DNA of 9,982 nt, taken from contig JACPXA010000220.1 in assembly GCA_016196785.1 (NCBI GenBank), positions 1 to 9,982 on the forward strand. Reading direction: 5' to 3'. Source of the DNA: Elusimicrobiota bacterium (GTDB lineage: Bacteria > Elusimicrobiota > Elusimicrobia > 2-01-FULL-59-12 > JACPXA01). A program made the translations under genes and the position numbers. Positions within the stretch are counted from its first letter, which is position 1; every line of letters starts with the position of its first letter. The notes under the pieces were generated by a model. It ran no database searches and was not told where the DNA came from. It saw only the letters and a list, made by a program, of their open reading frames with translations. This document shows positions 1 to 6,325 of the stretch, one piece after another.

Positions 1-423
1 GAGATTTACTTCCTCTCGGAGAAGGCCTCAGACCCGCAGGCGGCCGCGGTCGCGCGGTTTGAGAACTCCGTCATTGAACTGGAGAGCCGCTCCCCCAAAG
101 AGCGGAAGACCGTAGAGCCGCTCTTGCGATCGTTGGTGCGAACCGATAACATCAATGTGTCCTCAGAGCTGTGTGGGGTCATCGCCCGCCAGGTGGAACA
201 GCGGGGGGTGACCGAAAATCGCGGGGTGCGGCAGGCGGGGTTCTATGTCCTCCGAGGGACCGAGATGCCCGCTGCCTTGGTCGAGTTGTCCTTTCTCTCC
301 AATCCCCGCGATGAACGGAACCTCCGCAATCGCCGGTTCCGTAAGCGGATGATCGAAGCGCTCTTGGCGGGTGTGAGAGAATTTGAGGGACGTCTCTCCG
401 TTCGAGAGGCTCCCAGCCCATGA
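1..423 (+). CDS. N-acetylmuramoyl-L-alanine amidase (AmiC/CwlM-type, Amidase_3), 3' end only
   Basis: This is the C-terminal 140 residues of a zinc amidase that cleaves the bond between N-acetylmuramic acid and the L-alanine of the peptide stem. The reading frame is open from base 1, so the gene starts upstream of the window. Visible family landmarks are EIYFLSEKASD at the start, then NRGVRQAGFYVLRG and MPAALVELSFLSNP. The Glu of LVEL (codon 283-285) corresponds to the catalytic glutamate of Amidase_3 enzymes. The zinc ligands His and Glu and any signal peptide or AMIN domain would lie in the missing part. Such enzymes act in the periplasm and split septal peptidoglycan in Gram-negative bacteria. 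The stop codon overlaps the murI start (ATGA), which points to translational coupling. The family is clear; the subtype (AmiA/B/C) cannot be decided from this fragment. Confidence 0.93.
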   Translation, partial: EIYFLSEKASDPQAAAVARFENSVIELESRSPKERKTVEPLLRSLVRTDNINVSSELCGVIARQVEQRGVTENRGVRQAGFYVLRGTEMPAALVELSFLSNPRDERNLRNRRFRKRMIEALLAGVREFEGRLSVREAPSP

Positions 424-1256
424 AACCGGGTCAGCGACCCATCGGGGTCTTCGATTCTGGCGTCGGGGGGCTCACCGTCCTTGACGCCATCATGCGCCAA
501 CTCCCCCACGAGCCGACCATTTACTTTGGGGACACGGCGCGGGTCCCCTACGGATCGAAATCCCAAGCGGTGGTGACGAGGTTCTCGCTCGAGATCGCGG
601 AGTTCCTTATGCGCCAACGGGTGAAGATGCTGGTCGTCGCCTGCAACACCGCCTCCGCCTACGCGCTCTCTGCGCTGACCGACCGCCTCTCCATCCCGGT
701 CATAGGGGTGATCGAACCTGGCGTCCGGGCTGCCCTGACCGCGAGCCGCAACCGGCGGATCGGGGTGATCGGCACTGAAGGGACCATCCGGAGCGGCGCC
801 TATGCGCGGGCGATTCAGCGCTTGGATGGGAAGGCCCGCATCTTTGGACAGACCTGCCCGCTGTTCGTCCCACTCGTGGAAGAAGGATGGATCCGCCACC
901 CCGTGACGCTCAAGATCGCCGGCACGTATTTACGACCCCTCTTACGCCGACGGATTGACACCCTCGTGTTGGGATGTACCCATTACCCGCTCCTGAAAGG
1001 GGTTCTCCAGGAGGTGACGAGTTCGAGGGGCAACGGTCGGGGGAACACGGTGGCGCTCATTGATTCTGCGGAGGAAACCGCCACGGTCGTGAGCGAGGTC
1101 TTGGACTCCCTCGGCCTCAAACGGCGAGCGGCCAGTCCACCCGAACGGCGCTATTTTGTCACGGATGCCCCCAAGAAATTCATCCAGTTCGGGTTGCGGT
1201 TCCTCCGCAAACGACTGACCCCAGTCCACCTGGTGGACATCGGCACATGGATCTAA
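420..1256 (+). CDS. murI: Glutamate racemase
   Basis: The product interconverts L- and D-glutamate, supplying the D-Glu that MurD adds to the peptidoglycan stem. At 278 residues it has the usual family length. Both halves of the racemase fold carry their catalytic cysteine: Cys75 in VVACNTASAYAL and Cys186 in VLGCTHYPLL. Other landmarks are GVFDSGVGGLTVL (Asp12-Ser13) and YFGDTARVPYG (residues 35-45). The ATG overlaps the stop of the amidase gene by four bases. GAGAGG at 404-409 lies 10 bases upstream and could serve as ribosome binding site. Pairing with an amidase gene keeps precursor synthesis and wall turnover together. No unusual residues were seen. Confidence 0.97.
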   Translation: MKPGQRPIGVFDSGVGGLTVLDAIMRQLPHEPTIYFGDTARVPYGSKSQAVVTRFSLEIAEFLMRQRVKMLVVACNTASAYALSALTDRLSIPVIGVIEPGVRAALTASRNRRIGVIGTEGTIRSGAYARAIQRLDGKARIFGQTCPLFVPLVEEGWIRHPVTLKIAGTYLRPLLRRRIDTLVLGCTHYPLLKGVLQEVTSSRGNGRGNTVALIDSAEETATVVSEVLDSLGLKRRAASPPERRYFVTDAPKKFIQFGLRFLRKRLTPVHLVDIGTWI

Positions 1257-1262
1257 CCGTTT

Positions 1263-1649
1263 ATGTATGAGATAATTGTGGAAGGGGGGTTTAGTGGGGC
1301 GCATGCGCTGAAGTTGCCGGGAGGGCGACGCGAACCGTTGCATGGGCATAATTGGCGGGTACAGGTCGTGTTGCGGGGAAGGAAACTACATCCGAAGGCC
1401 GGCTATCTCGTGGACTTCACGCACGTTCAGGCGGTCCTGAATCGTTTGCTGGCTCCCTTTGATCACCATAACTTGAATGAGACTGTCCCTTTCGATCGCT
1501 TGAACCCCTCGGCGGAGAACCTTGCGAAATTTCTAAGCGATCATCTCCAAGCGGGTCTCAAAGCCACCACCCTCGGACAGTGTGCGGTGGCTAAGGTGAC
1601 GGTGTGGGAAACCGACACCACCGCTGCGGCCTACCTCACCCATGTCTGA
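1263..1649 (+). CDS. 6-pyruvoyl-tetrahydropterin synthase / QueD family protein with ExxHGH motif (PTPS-III-like)
   Basis: This 128-residue COG0720 protein belongs to a family that acts on 7,8-dihydroneopterin triphosphate. The zinc ligands are His14 (FSGAH) and His27/His29 (HGHNW). VDF with Asp51, FDHHNLNE (67-73) and the pterin-anchoring Glu116 in VWETDT are all present. In true QueD the catalytic cysteine sits in CxxxHGH; here that position is Arg23. Glu24 makes an ExxHGH motif, which I recall as the signature of PTPS-III, the subgroup that makes 6-hydroxymethyl-dihydropterin for folate and replaces FolB. The queE gene lies directly downstream, which argues instead for a queuosine (preQ0) role. 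The gene follows murI by six bases and has no clear Shine-Dalgarno sequence. The family is certain; the substrate outcome is not. Confidence 0.9.
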   Translation: MYEIIVEGGFSGAHALKLPGGRREPLHGHNWRVQVVLRGRKLHPKAGYLVDFTHVQAVLNRLLAPFDHHNLNETVPFDRLNPSAENLAKFLSDHLQAGLKATTLGQCAVAKVTVWETDTTAAAYLTHV

Positions 1650-1655
1650 GGCAAC

Positions 1656-1720
1656 CCCCCTCACCCCCACCCCTCGACTCCGCTCGGGGCAGGCCCTCTC
1701 CCCCCATCGGGGGGAGAGGA
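1656..1720 (+). repeat. GC-rich interspersed repeat with long hairpin at the queD/queE junction
   Basis: A C-rich tract leads into a perfect 11-bp stem: CCTCTCCCCCC at 1695-1705, loop ATC at 1706-1708, and GGGGGGAGAGG at 1709-1719. A separate CCCC/GGGG pairing lies just before it. Read in the queE frame the segment gives PLTPTPRLRSG followed by QALSPHRGER. I recognise this from memory as the translation of a common REP-like repeat in environmental bacterial genomes (PLTPTLSP-GER type). It has nothing in common with QueE N-termini. The outer boundaries are approximate. A transcription terminator is unlikely because no U tract follows the stem. Confidence 0.7.
1711..1719 (+). promoter_or_regulatory. 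Shine-Dalgarno sequence for queE, inside the repeat hairpin
   Basis: GGGGAGAGG lies 9 bases before GTG 1729 and 15 bases before GTG 1735. It forms the 3' arm of the repeat's 11-bp stem, so the folded RNA would hide it. This favours a downstream start for queE and could make its translation depend on ribosomes arriving from queD. That dependence is an inference. Confidence 0.5.
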
Positions 1721-1728
1721 TTCAGGTA

Positions 1729-2418
1729 GTGGCCGTGCCAGTCTTGGAAATTTTCTCAACGCTCCAGGGCGAAGGCCTCTATGCGGGGGAACGACAGATC
1801 TTTCTCCGCTTCGGAGGATGCAATCTCCACTGCGATTACTGTGATACCCCGGAGAGCATCCCGATGGGGAGTGGGCGGCCCATGCGGGTGGAGGCCATTC
1901 TGGAGGCGGTCGATCGTCTGCAGGCGGAACAGCGGCATGTAAGCCTCTCCTTCACCGGGGGAGAGCCCCTCCTGCATGCCGACACCTTAGACCTCTTGAT
2001 TTCTCCCATCAAGGCCCGCGGCTTGCGGATTTATCTTGAGACCAACGGGACGCTTCCACACGCCTTGGCGCGGATCATCGCCCGCTGCGACGTCGTGGCG
2101 ATGGACATGAAACTGCCCTCTGCGTGCGGTCCGGCGTTCTGGAAGCTCCATGAAGCCTTCCTTCGGGTGGGGCTTGGTAAGACCTTTGTGAAGGTTGTCG
2201 TTACTGACCGGACCCAACTCTGGGAGATTGAACGAGTCGTTACCCTCATTGCTCAGAGCGACCCCACGGTTCCCTTGGTCATCCAACCAGCCACACCCTT
2301 CAACGGCATCGCTCCCGCACCCTGGGAATCCATCATGACCTGGGAACAACTCGCCCGCTGTCAGTTACGTGACGTGCGGATCATCCCGCAATTGCATCGC
2401 CTGTGGGGGCTCCCGTAA
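1729..2418 (+). CDS. queE: 7-carboxy-7-deazaguanine synthase (radical SAM)
   Basis: QueE converts 6-carboxy-tetrahydropterin to 7-carboxy-7-deazaguanine, a step towards preQ0 and queuosine. The CX3CX2C cluster motif in GGCNLHCDYCDT gives Cys31, Cys35 and Cys38 from the chosen start. The preceding STLQGEG and the downstream SFTGGEPLLH and YLETNGT are family hallmarks, and VAMDMKLPS follows. The frame is open back to ATG 1642, which overlaps queD by eight bases. That longer version would begin with about 28 residues encoded mostly by a repeat. Starting at GTG 1729 (or GTG 1735) gives VPVLEIFSTLQGEG at the N-terminus, a normal QueE beginning, 229 residues and a good Shine-Dalgarno sequence. QueC and FolE are not in the window. 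Function is highly likely; the exact start is uncertain. Confidence 0.9.
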   Translation: MAVPVLEIFSTLQGEGLYAGERQIFLRFGGCNLHCDYCDTPESIPMGSGRPMRVEAILEAVDRLQAEQRHVSLSFTGGEPLLHADTLDLLISPIKARGLRIYLETNGTLPHALARIIARCDVVAMDMKLPSACGPAFWKLHEAFLRVGLGKTFVKVVVTDRTQLWEIERVVTLIAQSDPTVPLVIQPATPFNGIAPAPWESIMTWEQLARCQLRDVRIIPQLHRLWGLP

Positions 2419-2445
2419 TTAGAACTCATCTCACATGAGTTCTAA
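2419..2445 (+). repeat. Inverted repeat (11-bp arms) overlapping the THEP1 start codon
   Basis: The arms are TTAGAACTCAT (2419-2429) and ATGAGTTCTAA (2435-2445), separated by the loop CTCAC. The inner 10 bases of each arm are identical to the outermost 10 bases of the terminal repeats of the element in ddl (7659-7831). The right arm contains the ATG of the next gene, so the RNA hairpin would cover the start codon. There is no U tract, so it does not look like a terminator. It could be a strongly deleted copy of the same element. Confidence 0.75.
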
Positions 2446-2956
2446 GAATCTGTTCATCGCTGGAACACCTGGGGTCGGGAAGACCACGTTGATCAAAGAG
2501 GTGACGTTACCCTACCGGGATCGGATTGGCGGGTTTTTCACCGAAGAAATCCGTGAAGGAAGGAACCGTCTCGGGTTTGTGCTGAAAACCTTTGACGGGC
2601 GAGAGGGACTGCTGGCTGAGAAAGGGAGAAAGACCCCGCATAAAGTTGGGAAGTACGGGGTGGAAGTTTCGACCTTGGATGCGGTTGGGACGCCAGCGTT
2701 AGAGTTAGCCATCCAAGAGAAGGATTTAATTGTGATTGACGAGATCGGGGTGATGGAGATGTTCTCCGAACGATTCCATGCTGTCCTCATGCAGTGCCTG
2801 ACTTCACCCAAGCGGGTGTTAGCGACCATCCGAGCCGGGGCGAAGCCCTTCACTGAAGAGATTCAGCGGTTAGCCAACACGGCGACCTGGCGGTTGACGC
2901 GCGCCAACTATCCCGAAATCAAACAGAACGTTCGTCAGTGGTTGGATGAGTTCTAG
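2435..2956 (+). CDS. Nucleoside-triphosphatase, THEP1 family (DUF265)
   Basis: This is a 173-residue P-loop NTPase, the normal family length. Walker A is GTPGVGKTT (residues 10-18). The family segment GGFFTEEIREGRNRLGF follows (32-48), then HKVGKYGVEV, and the Walker B region LIVIDEIGVMEMFS with Asp102-Glu103. THEP1 proteins hydrolyse nucleoside triphosphates in vitro, but their cellular role is not settled. The ATG lies in the right arm of a hairpin and no Shine-Dalgarno sequence precedes it. The start is still credible because MSSKNLFIAG leads straight into the P-loop strand. The stop codon lies inside another copy of the ATGAGTTCTA sequence. A hand count of 2521-2760 gives about 52% GC, against about 65% on a sample of murC, so the gene may have been acquired separately. 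Confidence 0.92.
   Translation: MSSKNLFIAGTPGVGKTTLIKEVTLPYRDRIGGFFTEEIREGRNRLGFVLKTFDGREGLLAEKGRKTPHKVGKYGVEVSTLDAVGTPALELAIQEKDLIVIDEIGVMEMFSERFHAVLMQCLTSPKRVLATIRAGAKPFTEEIQRLANTATWRLTRANYPEIKQNVRQWLDEF
2944..2956 (+). repeat. Solo repeat end GGATGAGTTCTAG at the THEP1/DUF62 gene junction
   Basis: These 13 bases are identical to 7820-7832 at the right end of the element in ddl. They carry the stop codon of the THEP1 gene (TAG 2954-2956) and the start codon of the following gene (ATG 2946). A matching left end in the opposite orientation is at 2420-2429. The two could therefore be terminal inverted repeats of a unit spanning 2420-2955, or simply scattered copies. Confidence 0.55.
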
Positions 2957-3794
2957 AACAAACCAGCGAGTAATCGCGCTGCTCACGGATTTTGGACACC
3001 AGGATCCGTTTGTCGGTGTGATGAAGGGAGTCATTCTGAGCATCAACCCCCAGGTCCAGGTGGTGGATCTGTGTCACGCCCTTGATCCTTTCGATATCCG
3101 CCAGGCCGCCTTTCATCTGGTGGTGAGTGCCCCGTATTTCCCGAGCCGCACCATCTTCCTGTGCGTGGTAGACCCAGGGGTGGGGTCGGGCCGTCGGCTG
3201 CTCGCTGCGGAGACCGCTCGCTACACCTTCCTGGGGCCCGACAACGGGGTGCTCTCGTGGGTCATGGGTCATGAATCGCCCAAGACCATGGTCTCCATCG
3301 AGAATGCGTGGTACTTCCGGCACCCCGTGAGCTCAACCTTTCATGGCCGGGATATCTTGGCACCGGTCGCCGCCCACCTCAGCCGTGGGACCGCGCTCCA
3401 CGCGCTCGGTCCGGCGGTGCAGCGTTGGGTTCGTCTCCCATTTCCCCACCCCGAGCGAGAGGGTGATCGCTGGGTCGGCGAGGTGCTCACCATTGACCGC
3501 TTCGGGAACCTCATCACGACGTTTGGAGTGGCCCACGAACCGCTGGTGACGCTTGCCAAAGGGACTCGGCGGCAGCGGCTTGTCTTTTCGATCCGTGGGA
3601 GACGCATTCACAACTTGAGCCCGACCTTTGCCGCGGCCGCCACAGGGGCTGAGGCCGCAGCGGCCACTCCCGCTCTTCTCGCCGTCATAGGATCATCCGG
3701 CTATGTGGAAATTGCGCAACGGGAAGGCAACGCCGCCAAAACCCTGAAGGCCTCCGTCGGCACCCAGATCTGGTGTCAAATCTTGCGCGGGTAG
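2946..3794 (+). CDS. S-adenosyl-L-methionine hydroxide adenosyltransferase (DUF62, SAM hydrolase)
   Basis: The product is predicted to split SAM into adenosine and methionine using a water-derived hydroxide. Family motifs appear in order: LLTDFGHQDPFVGVMKG (12-28), VVDPGVGSGRR (74-84), GPDNGVL (97-103) and STFHGRDILAPVAAHL (from 130). The C-terminal domain has DRFGNLITTF and then GSSGYVEIA. Asp76, Arg83 and His133 fit the spacing of the Asp-Arg-His set known from archaeal homologues. An alanine-rich stretch (AAAATGAEAAAATPA) widens the C-terminal domain in a GC-rich segment with NotI-like GCGGCCGC content. The gene overlaps THEP1 by 11 bases, and its start codon comes from a repeat end. No Shine-Dalgarno sequence was seen. 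Its physiological purpose (SAM or methionine balance) is not established. Confidence 0.94.
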   Translation: MSSRTNQRVIALLTDFGHQDPFVGVMKGVILSINPQVQVVDLCHALDPFDIRQAAFHLVVSAPYFPSRTIFLCVVDPGVGSGRRLLAAETARYTFLGPDNGVLSWVMGHESPKTMVSIENAWYFRHPVSSTFHGRDILAPVAAHLSRGTALHALGPAVQRWVRLPFPHPEREGDRWVGEVLTIDRFGNLITTFGVAHEPLVTLAKGTRRQRLVFSIRGRRIHNLSPTFAAAATGAEAAAATPALLAVIGSSGYVEIAQREGNAAKTLKASVGTQIWCQILRG

Positions 3795-4954
3795 TGCTAA
3801 AGCCCAGGGAGGAACGGCGACTCCTCGATGGGCACCGCTGGGTCTTCTCCAATGAGGTGGAGGAGGCGCCAACAGACCTCAGCGCGGGAGACGTTGTCGA
3901 GCTCTTCACCCATGGGGGCCGATTTCTGGGAATGGGATTTTATCATCCCCATTCGTTGATCCGGGTGAGGCTGTTAACGACTGCTCGGGAGCCCATGACC
4001 CCCGAGTTCTTTGAGCGGCGATTCGCGCAAGCCTGGACATGTCGGCAACGTTTCCTGCCAGAGACTGACGCCCTCCGGGTGGTGTATGGGGAAAGCGATG
4101 GCCTCCCTGGATTGATCGTTGATCGGTATGGTCGTTATCTGGTGATCCAGAGCTTGAGTGCTGGAATGGAGCGCCAGCTCCCCATGCTGCTCGATGTCTG
4201 TGAGCGGATGTTTCAGCCGGCCGGGATCGTATTGAAGAATGATGCCCCCTTACGCACCTTGGAGGGTTTGCCCTTGGCCGTAGAGGTCGCCCGAGGCACC
4301 GTCCCTGAACTCGTGAGCGTCCACACCCGCGGGTTAACCCTTTGGGTGGATCTCCTGAAGGGCCAGAAGACTGGGCTGTTCCTGGATCAGGCTGAGAATC
4401 ATCAGATGGTCCAGCGGTGGTGTGCCGGCGCCAGGGTGTTAGACGGTTTCTGTTACGTGGGGGCGTTCGGGCTTACCTGCGGGAAAGCGGGAGCCAAAGA
4501 GGTCATCGGGGTGGACCGATCGGCGCCGGCGATCCAGCTGGCCGAGCGCAATGCGGAAACGAACGGGCTCAAGCCAACCTGTCGCTTTGTCATCGGTGAC
4601 ATGGAGGAATACCTCACTGCATGTGCTCGAGCCAAGGACAAATTTGATATAATCGGGCTCGATCCACCGGCCTTCGCTCGTTCGAAGCAACAGGTCCCTG
4701 TGGCATTAAAAGGCTACGAAAAGTTGAACTCCCTCGCGCTCGCTTGCGTCTCAGAGGGTGGGCTTCTCTTAACGAGCTCCTGTTCCCACCACGTGGACCG
4801 CGTGCACTTCCTGAACATGTTGCGCCGGGCGGCTCAGAAGGCCGGCCGCCGGGTGCAGCTCTGGGCCGTTCGCTCGCAAGCCCCAGATCACCCGATTCTC
4901 CTCTCCATGCCGGAAACCGAGTATTTGAAATGTGCGCTCTTGTATGTCTCTTAG
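3773..4954 (+). CDS. rlmI: Class I SAM-dependent rRNA methyltransferase, RlmI-like (23S rRNA m5C)
   Basis: The 393-residue length matches RlmI, which makes 5-methylcytosine in 23S rRNA (C1962 in E. coli). An N-terminal PUA domain (about 1-80, with GHRWVFSNEV and GDVVELFTHGGRFLGMGFY) precedes a linker domain (GESDGLPGLIVDRYG). A Rossmann methyltransferase domain follows. In it, VLDGFCYVGAFGL starts around residue 222, GVDRSAPAI binds the SAM ribose, and DPPAF (Asp297-Pro299) is motif IV. LTSSCSHHV carries the probable catalytic nucleophile Cys337. The GTG at 3773 overlaps the upstream gene by 22 bases; GTG 3794, in the TAGTG stop-start overlap, is an alternative only seven codons shorter. The precise rRNA target is inferred from the family. 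Confidence 0.93.
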   Translation: MSNLARVVLKPREERRLLDGHRWVFSNEVEEAPTDLSAGDVVELFTHGGRFLGMGFYHPHSLIRVRLLTTAREPMTPEFFERRFAQAWTCRQRFLPETDALRVVYGESDGLPGLIVDRYGRYLVIQSLSAGMERQLPMLLDVCERMFQPAGIVLKNDAPLRTLEGLPLAVEVARGTVPELVSVHTRGLTLWVDLLKGQKTGLFLDQAENHQMVQRWCAGARVLDGFCYVGAFGLTCGKAGAKEVIGVDRSAPAIQLAERNAETNGLKPTCRFVIGDMEEYLTACARAKDKFDIIGLDPPAFARSKQQVPVALKGYEKLNSLALACVSEGGLLLTSSCSHHVDRVHFLNMLRRAAQKAGRRVQLWAVRSQAPDHPILLSMPETEYLKCALLYVS

Positions 4955-4957
4955 CTG

Positions 4958-6325
4958 ATGTTTAAACGGATTCGGCGGATCCATCTGGTTGGGATCGGAG
5001 GATCTGGCATGGCTGGCATTGCTGAGATTTTACTCAGTTTAGGTTACCAGATCTCAGGGTCTGATCTCCAAGTGAGTGAGGAAACCCAGCGGTTGGCCCA
5101 GTTGGGCGCCACGGTGATGATTGGGCATCGTCCCGAGCACGTGGAGCAGGCCCAGGTGGTGGTCGTCACGAGCGCCGCCAGGCCGGATAACCCGGAGGTC
5201 GTGGCCGCGCAAGCGAGACATATCCCGGTCATTCCACGTGCCGAGATGCTCGCGGAGCTTGCCCGCTTGAAGTACTCCATTACCATCGCTGGCACGCACG
5301 GGAAGACGACAACCACCTCGCTCATCGCGCTGGCGCTAGAGGGGGGAGGGTTGGATCCCACGGTGATCATCGGAGGGCGGCTCAAGGGACTCGGGTCTGG
5401 CGCTCAGCTTGGTCGCGGGGACTATCTAGTGGCGGAAGCTGATGAATCAGACGGCTCGTTTTTGAAGTTGTCCCCCACCATCGCCGTGGTCACCAACATT
5501 GACGATGATCATCTTGATTTCTTCAAGACGATGGAGCGGCTGCGGGAGGCCTTCCTGGCCTATATGAATCGCGTCCCCTTCTATGGGTGTGCGGTCGTCT
5601 GTCACGATGATGCCGAGGCGAGGGCGTTGCTCCCCCAGGTCACCCGCCGGACGGTCACCTATGGCCTCCAGACGCCGAGCGATTTCATGGCGCGGCGCCT
5701 TGAACGGGACGGGCTCGGATCCCGCTGTGAGGTCGTCCATCGCGGCCAGCCGTTGGGCCAACTCCACCTTCGAGTTCCCGGACAACACAACGTCCTGAAC
5801 GCCTTGGCGGCGGTGGCGGCGGCCGCCGAACTTGAGGTACCCTTTGAACGGGCGGCCGCAGGGTTGGCGTCTTTTACCGGGGTCGGCCGCCGCCTTGAAA
5901 TCAAAGGCGAGGTCGGAGGGATTGTGGTCCTGGATGACTATGGCCACCATCCCACCGAGATCCGGGCAACGCTCTCCGCCATTCGGGAACATTGGCCGAA
6001 TCGCCGTCTGGTTGTCCTCTTTCAGCCGCATCGGTTTTCCCGGACGCGGCTCCTGCATCAGGCCTTTGGTCCCGCCTTTCAGGTGGCCGACGTGGTCCGC
6101 ATTATGGAGATCTATCCCGCCGGGGAACGTCCTATCCCTGGGGTGAGCGCGCAGCTCATCCTTCAGGCGGTCCAGGCGTCACATCCGGACGCCCAGCTCT
6201 TCACGGGGGCCAATGGGTTAGACGGTTTGCAGGAGATGTTGCGGCCAGGCGATCTCCTCCTCACCCTCGGGGCGGGGGATGTATGGAAGGTGGGGGTGGA
6301 GGTATTAGCGCGGTGCCGAGTGTGA
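4958..6325 (+). CDS. murC: UDP-N-acetylmuramate--L-alanine ligase
   Basis: MurC adds L-alanine to UDP-MurNAc with ATP, the first step of stem-peptide assembly in the cytoplasm. The 455-residue length is typical. The UDP-binding domain starts with HLVGIGGSGMAGIAEIL (Gly12-Gly20) and SGSD. The ATP P-loop GTHGKTTTT covers 112-120. The metal-binding and catalytic region EADESDGSF covers 160-168, followed by TNIDDDHLDFF. The C-terminal domain contains DDYGHHPTEI (326-335) and FQPHRFSRTR. The gene starts three bases after the rlmI stop without a good Shine-Dalgarno sequence, so coupling to rlmI translation is likely. In many bacteria murG and ftsW precede murC; here an rRNA methyltransferase gene does. 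Confidence 0.98.
   Translation: MFKRIRRIHLVGIGGSGMAGIAEILLSLGYQISGSDLQVSEETQRLAQLGATVMIGHRPEHVEQAQVVVVTSAARPDNPEVVAAQARHIPVIPRAEMLAELARLKYSITIAGTHGKTTTTSLIALALEGGGLDPTVIIGGRLKGLGSGAQLGRGDYLVAEADESDGSFLKLSPTIAVVTNIDDDHLDFFKTMERLREAFLAYMNRVPFYGCAVVCHDDAEARALLPQVTRRTVTYGLQTPSDFMARRLERDGLGSRCEVVHRGQPLGQLHLRVPGQHNVLNALAAVAAAAELEVPFERAAAGLASFTGVGRRLEIKGEVGGIVVLDDYGHHPTEIRATLSAIREHWPNRRLVVLFQPHRFSRTRLLHQAFGPAFQVADVVRIMEIYPAGERPIPGVSAQLILQAVQASHPDAQLFTGANGLDGLQEMLRPGDLLLTLGAGDVWKVGVEVLARCRV
6298..6303 (+). promoter_or_regulatory. Shine-Dalgarno sequence deciding the murB start
   Basis: GGAGGT within the end of murC lies 9 bases before GTG 6313. It is 18 bases before GTG 6322 and downstream of ATG 6283, so it favours GTG 6313 as the murB start. 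Confidence 0.55.

Noticed and set aside
243..899. 218-codon open frame on the minus strand opposite the amidase and murI genes
   Set aside because: It is antisense to well-conserved genes and its translation shows no domain or normal composition. The same applies to minus-strand frames at 5447-6058 and 7444-8145.
1695..1719. Terminator between queD and queE
   Set aside because: The stem is strong, but no T run follows; it lies in an open frame and matches a repeat better.
2419..2445. Rho-independent terminator after queE
   Set aside because: The stem is AT-rich, has no U tract after it and contains the start codon of the next gene.
3634..3675. GCGGCCGC-rich, alanine-coding stretch as a repeat element
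   Set aside because: It has no clear inverted arms and no second copy in the window; a local alanine-rich loop of the DUF62 protein explains it.
4648..4653. Perfect TATAAT box about 300 bases before murC
   Set aside because: It encodes part of the conserved FDIIGLDPP motif of RlmI and has no -35-like sequence at 17 bases upstream (GCTCGA there).
5992..6312. Long N-terminal extension of MurB inside murC
   Set aside because: The frame is open but gives Arg/Gly/Pro-rich sequence without resemblance to MurB, as expected from a GC-rich alternative frame.
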